Source: Oryza sativa Japonica Group
Lineage: Eukaryota; Streptophyta; Magnoliopsida; Poales; Poaceae
Length of the DNA stretch: 64,000 nucleotides
Direction: 5' to 3'
Assembly: GCF_034140825.1 (NCBI RefSeq)
Contig: NC_089036.1
Coordinates: forward strand, 6,791,001-6,855,000
Shown here: piece by piece, positions 23,920 to 35,665 of the stretch
How positions within the stretch are numbered: position 1 is the first letter of the stretch
Layout: each line of letters begins with the position of its first letter
The notes under the pieces: generated by a model
Told to the model about the DNA's origin: nothing
The model's input: the letters and a program-made list of their open reading frames with translations, nothing else
Databases searched by the model: none
Translations under genes and position numbers: made by a program

Positions 23920-26835
23920 ATGGTGAAGGTGAACTGGGAGCTGCAGGGATGCTGCGACCGCGACCAGAAGATCTTCATAGCCGCCGTCGGCGTCTCCACC
24001 GTCGTCATCCTCCTCGTGAGCACACCCTCCCTAGCTCCGTCCTTCTCCCTGCTTTGCTTGGTTTGGTTGTGTTGTGTTGCTTCTGAATCGGGTTCGTTGT
24101 GTGTGGGGGGTTTGGGTTTTTGCTCTGCCTTTGGATTGCAGCTGTGGAGGACGTTCCTGCTCACGCCCTTCAAACTCATCACCGTCTTCCTCCACGAGAC
24201 CAGCCACGCCCTCGCCTGCAAGCTCACCTGCGGAGATGTAAGTAAGCACACGCCCTTCCCCACTTACTACTTGTTACTGCGCTTTTATTGCGGCCGATGA
24301 TGGATCGTGCTGTTTTTCTTTTTCTTTTTTGGGTTTTGGGATGGTATGGTGCGGATTGTGCTGTGATATGGTGATATTGTCGTGCCATTGCAATTCATCG
24401 AATTGATGGTAGTAATTCAAGGTCTGATTGGACTTGATCGTGTAAGGGTGGGAAGCGAGGGGGGTTTTGCCCATCATTTTGTGTTGGTATTTGGTAGGTG
24501 ATTAGGTACCTTTCAGCAAAAGTAGGTATAGTGATGGTTGATTCCATATCGCATAATGTGGAGGGCCTTCTTACTTTTATTTATTTTTAGATGGGGAATG
24601 TTTGTTTAGAGTATATACTATGCATCTTTGCATTCGTCTAGAAAGAAGGATTTCAATTATAATCTGGACATTAGGAAGTAGCCTTTTTTCCCCCTCCTCC
24701 TTTTGTCCACAATTATCGTTTGCCACAACTGCACATTTCATCATCATTCAATTGTGGAGTTCTGTTGAAAGATTGTGAATTTTCTATAGCATAGTCATGT
24801 TTGGCCACTTAGGAATTTTCCTATGCTCCAGAGGTTTGTCGCTAGGTGACTTCAAATTGAATCTTGCCTTACATTGTTTGTTGCATGATGTGAACAATGC
24901 ATGCATCCACAATCCCTCGGTTTGCAACTAGGGAGATAACTGCAGGAGATTAGGTGTAAATTAGGCTATGGACATGTCTGTTATAGCCAATCATGATGAA
25001 CACTCATTCTAGTTCAATCGTCACTGTGTTAATGAACTGGAGTTTTAGAATTTATATGGTTATTATGTGTACTGTAGCACATACCTAGGCTTTGCTTTTG
25101 TTTCTCCCTTATTTTCCATGTAAACTTCCTTGGATTTATTGCAATTTATTGTTGAAGAGCGCCAATTTTATCTGTGAACCCTGTTATAAATACTTAGTTC
25201 CTTGAACTAGTAGGATATTATTACTTCGGACATTTAGTATCTTCTTTTGTTTGTTTAGGGCTGTCCATTTGTTTTCCAAAACTTAGGTCCCCGTTTATGG
25301 AAATTCCTAGTGCTTTGCTGGTTTGAAAAGGTCTTTTTGTTCACTAGTCACCCACAATATTTGCTAGCTTCATGTGTTTTACTGTATCTGGACTTTGACA
25401 GTCCCTGATAAAATTTGCTTCAAATGTGATTGCCTTTTTCAGGTTGAGGGCATGCAGGTCCATCCTAATGAGGGCGGTGTTACTCAAACTCGGGGCGGCA
25501 TATATTGGATAATCTTGCCTGCTGGATGTATATCACTTATGTATTCCTTTCAGTGTACTTCATTTGGTTGTGTTCATCTTTTGTAAAAAAAAAAGGTTTT
25601 GCTATTTTCCAAATTGATTAGTACACAATATTTAAGAGATTGGTTCTGGATAAACACCAATCAAGATGATAATGTCTGAACGATCTCTCACTATATTGTC
25701 TAGGCTGTCCTAGGTTCCTGTGGACACCTCAATAACTTTATTAATACCTTTCAACCAAAAAGTGAAATTATTACTTTGAAATTTTTATATAAATACACAA
25801 TCCTATTATCCTGTTTACCCCCTTGTTGATTTTATGCTGTACATGTTTCCTTTAGGTGATACTTCTTTGGTGTTTCATTGTTGTGAAGTCATTGTTTTGT
25901 TCCATGTGCAGATCTGGGTTCATCATTTTGGGGAATGGTCTTCATACTGGCTTCCACAAATCTCCTCACTACTAGAATTGCAGCGGGTTGCTTCATTCTT
26001 GCATTAATCGTTGTTCTTTTTGTTGCTAAAAATGTATGTCCACTACTTTGTTGTTTCAACTTTGATTTCTTTAAGTGTCTTTTGCTGCTTGTTTTCACAC
26101 AATAATCATGTGTTGTTATCTCTTGCTCGGATCATGCAGTGGTTTCTTCGCTGGCTCTGCATTGGTACGTACAAAGATGACCTCATCTTCGTTTAGAAGT
26201 TTGCTACGACACATACTATTTACATTGAAACTTTTCAGGTTTCATCGTATTCCTTGCTGTTGTTTGGGTCATTCAAGAATTCACAAAATTCCATAGTCTC
26301 AAGTATGTAATTTTATTCATAGGTGAGACTGAAGACGCCCCCCCCTCCCCCCATAGGCCAATATCTTTTTGGGGGTTCGGTTATCATTGCAAACACTAAT
26401 TGTATGTTAGAAAGTAGTTCTTATGTTTGTTTTCATCTTACAGGTGTGATGAATAGCTTGTTTTCAGTCTACGGTAAGAACAAAAATCATACTGATGTTA
26501 TTTGATGATAGAATAAGTAATGGATTAACAACTGCACTTGTTAGTAATCTTGTTGTGTTTATCTAGATATCTATGATGACTTGATATCACGAAGAGTTCA
26601 TTCAAGTGATGCTGAGAAATTTGCTGAAATCTGCCCATGTCCTTGCAATGGTTGTGCATGGGGTGTCATATGGTGTGCTCTTTATTCAGTCATGTCCTTG
26701 TATTTCGTGATATTGTATGATGATTATCCTGGCACTAAAAACTTAATTGGAATTGCTATTCTCTGTTTCAGGGGCTTCATCTCGTTTATCTTTCTTTGCG
26801 CATCAATATACCTTGGACTGGTTATATTGTCTTGA
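23920..26835 (+). CDS. Peptidase M50B-like multi-pass membrane protein
   Basis: Nine exons (23920-24015, 24142-24237, 25443-25527, 25912-26033, 26140-26164, 26239-26322, 26444-26473, 26567-26672, 26772-26835) join in one frame of 235 residues. The zinc-metalloprotease motif HETSH (residues 50-54) follows a hydrophobic first segment (about 16-32). Several further hydrophobic segments follow (about 84-100, 101-131, 143-155, 220-235), and a conserved loop DIYDDLISRRVHSSDA with a cysteine-rich CPCPCNGC lies near the C-terminus. Length and order match the plant peptidase M50B-like family, whose substrate is not established. HExxH suggests intramembrane zinc chemistry, with an acidic residue of the DIYDD loop a candidate third ligand (inference). 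Exon 5 is only 25 nt and exon 7 only 30 nt, so automatic models may miss them. Confidence 0.95.
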
Positions 26836-28207
26836 GGTAATTATGTCATTATATTATTACAATCTGCTATGCTATTGTTGTATTAACATGCTTGTTGTCA
26901 GAGCAAAAGCAGTGTGGCACCCAATTACAGGAGGCTTAGCTTTATCGTAGGATTAAACTATTACAATATGCGGTGTTACAATATTTTTATAACAAAATAG
27001 GCATGCGGTCTGCTGTGTGAATCATGACATAACATGAAATTACCTTCACCTGACAATTTAAAGAAAATGTTTTGGTAAAAGAAGATTGTATTGATAGCTA
27101 AAATTGGCAATGAGTTCCATTCCCTTTCAGGCACTAGCTAGATAAATTGAATTTCCTTGTTCATATGCCTTCCAATTCATCAAAGAATTTAAGCTGTTGA
27201 GAACTGTAATATATAGCTCAGCCTTGACTCTTGAAGGATAATCCCTGTTTTTCTCTTTGGCCTTCAAGGCTTCAATATGAAGGCTGACGTTTCAGCCTTG
27301 TATGTTTTGAAACAATATGTTGGTAGTTTAACTCTTTAGCCTTCTTTTTTTTTTTTAGAGAAAGGCAGTACTGCCCAGCTTTTTATATAAATATAATATG
27401 TCTCAGGTACTGCTCTTTAGTCTTCTTTGCCATGTGCTAACTTGGTGTACTTTTTTTTGTTCAGGATTCCAATCTTCCATATACCATTTTGATATGAGAA
27501 CCAAGTCAAGCTGTGCTCTCCTGTATTTGCATTGCTCTGGATGTTGGCTCCAGCTTGTATTGATCTCATGTGTCATGAGTTGTAGAAAGTTCATACAAAC
27601 GGCAATCGATTTATGCCAATTGGAGTTGATGGGATAGGGATTAGTCATTCGATTCTTCCATTTAGTGCTTCTGTAGATAGCATTCTGCTTATAGTTCATC
27701 TTCATAGCTGATTAGCTGTCATTTTAGTACTATCTCATCTCTTGAATTGTTACTATTCATCAACATATAGAAATTTACTCGACAGTACAATTCCTTTTGA
27801 GTTTGGACCAATTGTAGTAACTTTTTATCTTGTCGGATCTAAGCTCCAGGTGGCCTGCTTTGCTATTTGGAGTTTGCTCACTGTTGCAGAAAATGCTAAA
27901 ATGTCTCGTTGCACAGTGAAGCAAGTGGCTTGCATAGTTGCATTGCCTCGAGGGAATGGTGTCTGCCCCCACTTGTGCGCCCTCGAGGCCCCCAGTCTAG
28001 CTTCGATGGATGATACTACAGTATGCAGTTATGATTTGTGAAGTGTTCACCTGTCGGGGTCCACTAGCCCAGGGTCCCAGGCTGAACTAGTGTCAGTGCA
28101 TATGGTAAAAGCAGAATTTGCAGCACCTGCTGGACACCATTTTTGCCGGCAGTGTTGCTGTCCTAGAAGTTGGCTAATCACCGATTTCCTTCTGTTGCTA
28201 TGATTAA
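26836..28207. other. 3' flank and spacer downstream of the M50B-like gene
   Basis: The first several hundred bases probably include the 3' UTR. Open frames at 27398-27705 and 27742-28041 have no family features, and I see no terminal repeats. The phrase 'tcagccttgta' and its relatives recur around 27215-27345 as a loose repeat. Confidence 0.4.
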
Positions 28208-28518
28208 GGTACGTCACATTGAATGTTTGGACACATGAATAAAGTATTAAATATAGATAAAAAACAACTAATTAAATAGATTGCGTGTAAATTGCGAGAC
28301 GAATCTTTTAAGCCCAATTACACCATGTTTTGATGATGTGGTGCTACAGTAAATATTTACTAATGATGGATTAATTAGGCTTAATATATTCGTCTCGCGG
28401 TTTACAGGCGGATTCTGTAATTTGTTTTTTTATTAGACTACGTTTAATACTTCAAATGTGTATCCGTATATCCGATGTGACACGCCAAAACTTTACACCC
28501 CTGGATCTAAACACAGCC
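28208..28518. mobile_element. hAT-type MITE, left end truncated
   Basis: The body ('tattaaatatagataaaaaa', 'gcgagacgaatcttttaagc', 'ggattaattaggctta', 'cgtctcgcggtttacaggcg') and right end ('cccctggatctaaacacagcc') belong to a very common grass MITE family with 'ggctgtgtttagatcc' termini. The matching left terminus is not found, so the copy looks 5'-truncated. The interior forms an imperfect palindrome around 28350. Confidence 0.6.
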
Positions 28519-28818
28519 TAAGAGCAAATCCAGCGATCCGATTGTTGCAATCCCACTGGTGAAGCTGAGTGAAATGGATGTTACTCCTGTTTGGGGAGCT
28601 TTTAGCTACTGTAGCTTCTATCAGAATTAGAAGCTTCCTCAAACAGTCCAGCTTTTGGTCCAGATTCTGAGAAGCTGCAGCTGTAGAATGCAAAAAATAA
28701 ACTAGAAGCCAGAAACTAGGAAACCCAACTTTTCTATATTCTCAGAAGCTGGCTACCAACCAGCTGTTTTTCATAATCTTAAGCTCCTCAAACATGCCTT
28801 AATAAATGGTACTTGTTA

Positions 28819-28974
28819 CTCCCTCCGTCCCATAATATAGCAACCTAGTACCGGATTTGACATTTCATAGTACACCGAATCTGGACATGCGTCCCATAAT
28901 ATAGCAACCTAGTACCGGTGTACTATGAAATGTCCAATCCGATACTAGGTTGCTATATTATGGGACGGAAGGAG
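28819..28974. mobile_element. Stowaway MITE, near-perfect palindrome
   Basis: The element starts CTCCCTCCGTCCCATAATAT, ends with its reverse complement, and is flanked by TA on both sides (28817-28818 and 28975-28976). The inverted arms contain the 'gcaacctagtaccgg' block in both orientations plus one extra internal direct copy. At 156 bp nearly the whole element can fold back. Confidence 0.9.
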
Positions 28975-28976
28975 TA

Positions 28977-29778
28977 CCAGGTAGTCTGGCTGGCTATGGC
29001 TGTAGTCCAGACGTCCACTACTCCCGGGGGTAGCTGATCAAGGCATGTGCTGATGCGTATGTTACCAACGGTCTTGCACCTATAATACTCATTTATCAAA
29101 TCCAACTATATATATTCATCTGCATTGAATCGAATGACCCATATCTCCTCCACTCCGTGTACAGATCACTCCACCCCCTTCCCCCTCCCCTCATCCCCAC
29201 GTTCATTCCCCTCTTGCACATGCCATAGGCCTAATCCCCTCTTGGGCACTCTTCCCTCTGATATGACGCCCCCGATGCTAGGTCGCTGTCGTGATCGCCT
29301 TCGCGAGCCACTGATCCTCCGCTGCCAGGTCACCGTCGCACCTTCCTCAGGTTGTTTTTGGTGTGGATCACCCACCGTTGTTGTTCCTGCTGCCTGGATC
29401 TTTGCTCAGTTGCCCTCCACTTCACTACGACTCGGACCCTGGCGGCGGTGAGGCGATCTTGAATGTGTTCTTCTATCGATTTCCTGTTTGATCTGGCAAT
29501 TTGTTTTTGAGGTCATCATAATTATATATTTTTGTTTGCCTAGGGGACGAGGGTATTACTCGTAGAAAATCATATTCAAGAAAGTCAATTTTTCAGCAAA
29601 TGCTTGTTCATAAGAAACTTAAATTGCTCGAAAGAAAGTTTTAGTAATAAATAAAGAAGATCGCTTCATGATTGTTTTTTTTACAAAAGCTAGGGGGACT
29701 AAGGCCCCCATCGGTTGGCTTTTTTTTTCTAATAAGGCAAAACGGTTTATCAGGGAATAAAAAAAATTATAGGTAAAA

Positions 29779-29780
<2 letters not shown>
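28977..29780. other. Spacer without recognised gene
   Basis: An open frame at 29125-29451 is proline- and serine-rich with no family feature. No RNA gene or terminal repeats were identified. Confidence 0.4.
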
Positions 29781-29826
<46 letters not shown>

Positions 29827-30012
29827 CATACATATATATATATATACATACATACATATATATATATATACATACATACATATATATATATATATACATA
29901 CATACATATATATATATATACATACATACATATATATATATATATACATACATACATATATATATATATATACATACATACATATATATACATATATATA
30001 TGTGTGTGTGTG
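29781..30012. repeat. Compound (TA)n / (TACA)n microsatellite
   Basis: A pure TA run is followed by six alternating blocks of 'tacatacataca' and TA runs with a higher-order period of about 33-37 bp, ending in (TG)n. Long YICMYVYI-type frames across it are artefacts of the repeat. Confidence 0.97.
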
Positions 30013-30678
30013 TTTTAACTTAAAAGCCAATGCTGAAAAAAATACGTTGAAAATATATCAAAATTAATCTCAAAATTAAGTTTGAAAATTCAAAATTTGG
30101 CTTATTCTTTAGCTTATTGGGCCATCTGATGGGAGCCTAAGGTGTTGCCGTGTTGGGACCGATGGAAGGGGAGCCAACACAAGCGGTTGGTTGATTGTGG
30201 AAGCTGTCGGATGTCTTCATAGGGGGAGGAATATATTTATTTGCCAATTTGCGAAACAAATAATAGTGTTGCTACTCCCAACAGTTATCGGGTCATGTGA
30301 ATGGGATAAATTTGAAGGAAAATTATGTTTGATGGCTGGTGTATAGGAATAGCTACTTTTTTATGGTTTGTAAGAGAAAATGGTAAAGTTCTACAGATAT
30401 TGAGTTCTACTGTAAACGAGATATAGGTCAAACATTAGATGGTGATGGCGATGTATGGTTTGGATTTTGTCTACTTTCTGATTTGTGATACATGTGGAGT
30501 TGTATAGTTCAGAAAGACTCACGTAAGTTATATAATTAAAAGTATTATAACTCACTCAATTATTATCTTTTCAATATTAAACATATCTTATTTTTTCTTG
30601 ATTGCCAAGACATATAGACTCTCTTGATTATTTGATTTGCATTACTGACTACTATCGTTAGCACGGATAGATAAATTA

Positions 30679-30816
30679 CTCCATCCGTCCTGATATGTTA
30701 CAACCTATGATAGGATTAGACCCATTCCATACGTCCACATTCGTAGTTGTAGTATAGGTCTAATCTCATCTTAAGTTGTCATCCTATGTTGCCAGTACAT
30801 ATTGAGACCGAGAGAG
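30679..30816. mobile_element. Stowaway-like MITE, diverged
   Basis: Left end CTCCATCCGTCCTGATATG and right end 'cagtacatattgagaccgag' with 'agag' form a degraded Stowaway inverted repeat, flanked by TA (30677-30678 and 30817-30818). The internal arms around 'ggtctaatc' and 'gattagacc' also pair. Length is 138 bp. Confidence 0.7.
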
Positions 30817-31478
30817 TACTAGTGTCAATAATCAGACTTGCTAAAAAAATGTGGCTGATCTCAATCGGCTTTACTGTGCGTCTGATTACTGTGCGCGAGA
30901 CTACGTTTCAGTTGTGCTTGTTCGGACCTTTCGATTTCTTTTCAAAATCATCTCCTATAAAGTAAGGATTGCACATGCTTTTGCTTTTTAACTTTTCCAA
31001 TGTAAGATTTAAATTTACACCCACTTATACTCCACTTACATTCCACTTAGGCACTTACACACCACTTACAAATATAATTACTATGTAATTTTAGAATTTA
31101 TATTATAAATACACTAAATTTATATATGTAATTTAGAAAATTACAAAGTAAATACACGCTGACTAATTTTTTAAAAAATATGACACTATAGTTATTTCTG
31201 TCAATAATTTTCTTATGGTCAAACTATACTGGTGCCTGGGTGCCTTCCTGCTCGGTGGCATCGCCGACCAAAAACCTAGCGATTGACATCTCGGCCCCAC
31301 CAAACTATGGGCCCACATGTCATTCCCTCCAATAACATCCGAGTGGACTAGCGCTCCCAACTCCCAAGTCCCAACTGCCAGCTCTGCCCACTTCTCGAAG
31401 CAAAAGCCCCACACAAAACTAAACAAAAAAAAAAAAAACGAAAGAAAAAAAAAAGAGAGAGGAGCAGCCGAGTCGGCC

Positions 31479-34400
31479 ATGGCGCGGTCGCCGGCGGCGA
31501 GGAAGCCCTCGGCGGCGCAGACCGTCGCGGTGACGCTGGCGCTGGCGCTCGCCTCCGCGGGGCTCCTCTTCCTCCTGTTCCACCTCTCCCCGTCCAGCCC
31601 CACCCCGCACCCGCACCCGCACCGCCGCCTCCGCCTCCGCGGCGCGCGCGCCTCCCCCTCCCCGCGCGGCCAGATCCCGTTCGACCCCGTCATCGCGGGC
31701 CTCGAGCGCCGCCGCGACGACCGCGAGTGGGAGCGCCTCGCCGCCGCGGGGCTGCACGCGCCGGGGTTCGAGGCGGCGCCCGTCCCCGAGGACTACATCG
31801 ACGGCGGCGGCGGCTTCGGCGCCGACCCCGACGAGGACTACATCAACGACGCCGCGCGGTTCAACCTGACGCGGCGGGTGGAGGCGCTGTTCCCCAAGAT
31901 CGACGTCGACCCCGCCGACGGCGCCGTGACGCCCGCCGAGCTGACCGCCTGGAACCTCGCTTCCGCGCGCCGCGAGGTGATGCACCGCACCGCCAGGGAG
32001 CTCGACCTGCACGACCGCGACCACGACGGTCGCATCGCCTTCTCCGAGTACGAGCGCCCCAGCTGGGCATGGCGGTTCGATGGTACGTATGCGTATTCAC
32101 ATCTCTCGAGCTGACACCAGCCATCCAATTTTTGGTTCATTGAAGCGCAGCATTTGCCTCCTTAGAGACGCTAGTTGACTAGCTGCCTATCTTGGGTGAG
32201 CTCTCGCGATCTTGGTGTGTTGAATTTGGTGATCCATCAGTAGATTTTTGGTTCACTAGGTTTTTGGACTACCATTAACACGTTGTGATTTCAATTCATT
32301 TACAGAAAGAGGATGACTTCACACCTCAATGTAGGCATCATCGATTCAACCATAGCGCAGAAATAGAACTTTCAAAATTTCCCCAATTTTATTTGACTAG
32401 AAATGCTGTTTTACAAAGACATTCTGTCATCTTCTTTCATGAATTTCCTGCGGGGAGCTGATTTGGAGTGCTGTTTAATGAACTCTTAGGTCTTAACTTT
32501 TAATAAAATAGACCTAGACTATTTTCGGCTGTTCTTAGAAAATCTAATTAATTTACATACATTCTCCATGCCTGAACTTTACACATATCTGGTCTTCGGA
32601 GTTAGGTGCTCATGGGGAACTTTTTATTTTTCCTGCGATGGAATATAGTCTCCAATCGACATAATTTCAATCCTTATGTTGGAATTAAACTCTTATTGGT
32701 ATTGTCCTACATTGGCCTTCTCAGCCCCATATATTCTAATGCTTGTGATTGGTACCAAACAATTGTTCATAAGCATATTTAAAAGTGCATTTTTGACATG
32801 TTTCATCCCTTGGTCGACTAGTAAACTTAGAATTAGAATTTTCATGTTATGTACATATTTAACAACAATTGGCATGTACAATCATCCTGGATAGTTCTGT
32901 GGATTGACCAAGTTCTATATATTACATGAAAAAGCTGTGTCTAACTACTCAAAATACACACAATAGGAATCATTAAATAAACTATGATCAGTTTCATCCA
33001 AATCCAAATGTTCTCATTTATGCGTTATCAATGTGAGCACTAAGTGTCATCTTTGTGCAGATCATAACTCATCCAATGATGGGGTGGGATGGTGGAAGGA
33101 GGAGCACTTTAATGCTTCGGATATGGACGGTGATGGCTTCCTAAATCTGATAGAGTTTAACGAGTATAACCTTTCCTCTGACTATCTATTAATCTTCTGG
33201 AGTTCCTTTCTTGTTTTACAGTATTTTCTTTGGTTTACTTTGTGCAGCTTCTTACATCCAGCCGATACTACGAACCCAAAGCTAATAAATTGGTTGTGCA
33301 AAGAAGAAGTCAGGTGCATCTTTCCCTCCAAACATTATTTCCTTACACATCTGCAAGTTCATATTCCATTTGTATCCTCCTCTTATTATAATTCAGTTCC
33401 GCACAAACAAAATGGAGATGAAAGATATTTTTTTTCTTGCTGAACTTAGAGAGTTAGAAACTACAAAAAAGAACAATTATGAAACTCTAGAACATATTCT
33501 TAGGTTATTACTTGCTGAAACAATGCCCTTGATGGAGTGATGCTACATTCTGGCTTGTGCATCACTATGTTGTGCAATGGTTATAATTGGAGCATTTCTT
33601 ACTTTTCTTACTTCAGGTTGGTGATAGTACTGGGTATTCTTTAGAGTCTAGGTACTCTGTTAGTTGACTGTGTGAAACGGCTGCATGCATAAATGCTATT
33701 CATTGCTTGTAAGTTTTCAATAGTCAAAACAAGCAGGTTTAGGAATTGAATCTTGGGCTTCAATGAAATGTATGCTTTGAAGTTTGAGCAAAAAACCTTA
33801 AAAGGTGGTGGATTTTAAAATAAAAATCCTCGACAATATTCATTCCTTGGTTGAGGCCCTGCAACAATCACATCCCTTTTAGCTTACTTTATGGGGTCAG
33901 CTGGAAATTTCAACAATTTCAATATTTTAAGACCAATTTTTGTTCACTATTCAGGGAAAGAGATAAAGATAATGATGGAAAACTCAATTTTCAAGAGTTC
34001 TATAATGGATTATTTTACTCAATTCGGCATTTTGATGAGGAGGCTTCAACAGATGACTCCAATGCTTCTGATGCACCCGCAAGAAAATCATTTACACATC
34101 TTGATCTGGATAATGATGGGTATATTACAGCTCTAATGTTCTCTTGTTATCCTATATAAAGAATTCATAATTTCTGAGGATTGAGTTAGGAGGCTTACCC
34201 ATTTTGCAGGCTTTTGTCAGCAGATGAGCTAAAACCTATTATTGGAAATCTCCACCCACCAGAACACTTCTATGCCAAGCAACAAGCTGACTATGTGATA
34301 ACACAGGTAATACTGGCAGACTGTATCTCATTTTACTTTCAGGGTATCTTGGACTACCTTTCAGTCTAAAGCAGTCAGATTTTTTTATCTAGATTCTGGA

Positions 34401-34680
34401 GTCATAAAGTGTCACCAGTGTTTGTACAGCAACTTGCACTTTTTTATCGAAACATACAACTTCAATCAAGTCGAATGAGTGACTTAACAACATGTTTCAC
34501 TTTGCTGGAAGGGTCTGATGATGTGCTAATCTAATAACCCATCTGCTGGTTTCTCCAATGTAGGCTGACACAAACAAAGATGGGCAACTGAGTTTGCAAG
34601 AGATGATTGAGAACCCATATGTATTCTACAGTGCTTTATTCACAGAAGATGATTATGGGTTTCATGATGAGCTTCGGTAG
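31479..34680 (+). CDS. CREC-type multi-EF-hand calcium-binding protein of the secretory pathway
   Basis: Exons 31479-32082, 33061-33163, 33248-33313, 33955-34119, 34210-34306 and 34564-34680 give a 383-residue frame. An N-terminal hydrophobic segment (about residues 15-37) is a signal peptide or signal anchor. Five canonical EF loops, each with Glu at position 12, lie at 179-190 (DRDHDG), 222-233 (DMDGDG), 261-272 (DKDNDG), 308-319 (DLDNDG) and 347-358 (DTNKDG). A sixth degenerate loop with one extra residue (DVDPADG) lies ahead of them. This matches reticulocalbin/calumenin-like CREC proteins, low-affinity calcium binders of the ER and Golgi lumen. The C-terminus ends HDELR, an HDEL-like signal followed by one extra Arg. 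Exon 1 is extremely GC-rich, and later exons are AT-rich as usual in grasses. Confidence 0.95.
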
Positions 34681-35665
34681 TTCCTGGATGGTATGTAAGA
34701 GACACAATAATGCACATTGTTTGCTTTATTAAAATCACTTAAATTTCACTAGCCCATGAATTTGCTATGTTTGCTTATCAGCAGGAGGTACTCAGGAATC
34801 ACCCACCTATGGAACACTTCATTAGACATCGATGTGAATAGATAACTCCCATCATCTGTAGGTTTCACCTATGGGCTGCAAGAACATTCGAGGGTATATA
34901 ATTTGAGCTGTTCTATCTGTTATTCATTTTTTCCTTTGCACTTTAGTCTAGAACACATTTGTCTCACCAATCTCGCTTTTTCTGGCAGGTGATTCCATGT
35001 ATAACACGAGCGTGTTTCATGTACACAGTTCTATAAGTAGGGCGTTCTTTTGTAACCTTAACCTTTCTTGATTTATTTTCTTCATATGTATGATGAGGTA
35101 GCATTGGTTCTTTTATTTTTTTTTATTATTGCAAAGTAGAACTATATTTTTGGATCACACACTTGTAAAACTACACAACAAGAGAAGTGCAACCATAGGC
35201 TGCATATCAGCTTTCTTGAACTCATGATTGCGGAAACCTCGATCTTTTGGAAGTGTTCTTTTTTCCTCTCTTCTGCATGTGTGACAAATGCTGTCTATTT
35301 TCCAAGAAAAAAAAGACGCTGTTTTTTTTCTTTTTGCATTTGATGGCAGGTGCAATCAAATGATATGCAGGATGTTCCTTTTCTCTTTTTTTTTTGAAAG
35401 ACTATTCAGTTCATTTCAAGGGACACATGTTTAACACTTTTCACACACTCAATTAGTTAACTCTCCAAACTTCTACTGTACATAATATAACTTGCTTTAT
35501 ACTTGAGAAATATCTGCAAGATTTCTAAATTACAAATTTAACTTGAAAATACAAACTAGCCAGATTTGCAATTTGCTCTCTTAGCAAACACACCACTAGC
35601 AGATTAGCAACACACATATACTGTACACATACTTCACACAGTGCTAGGCTCAGGCTGAGGTGAGC
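34681..35665. other. Shared 3' region of convergent genes
   Basis: This holds the 3' UTR of the EF-hand gene (possibly with a small intron, since several GT-AG pairs are possible between 34690 and 34990) and that of the minus-strand P450. No further gene is seen. Confidence 0.5.

Noticed and set aside
29619-30030. Three minus-strand frames of repeated YICMYVYI type
   Set aside because: Products of the (TA)n/(TACA)n microsatellite.
31419-32143. Arg-rich plus-strand and Val/Gly-rich minus-strand frames over the EF-hand exon 1
   Set aside because: Shadows of the GC-rich coding exon.
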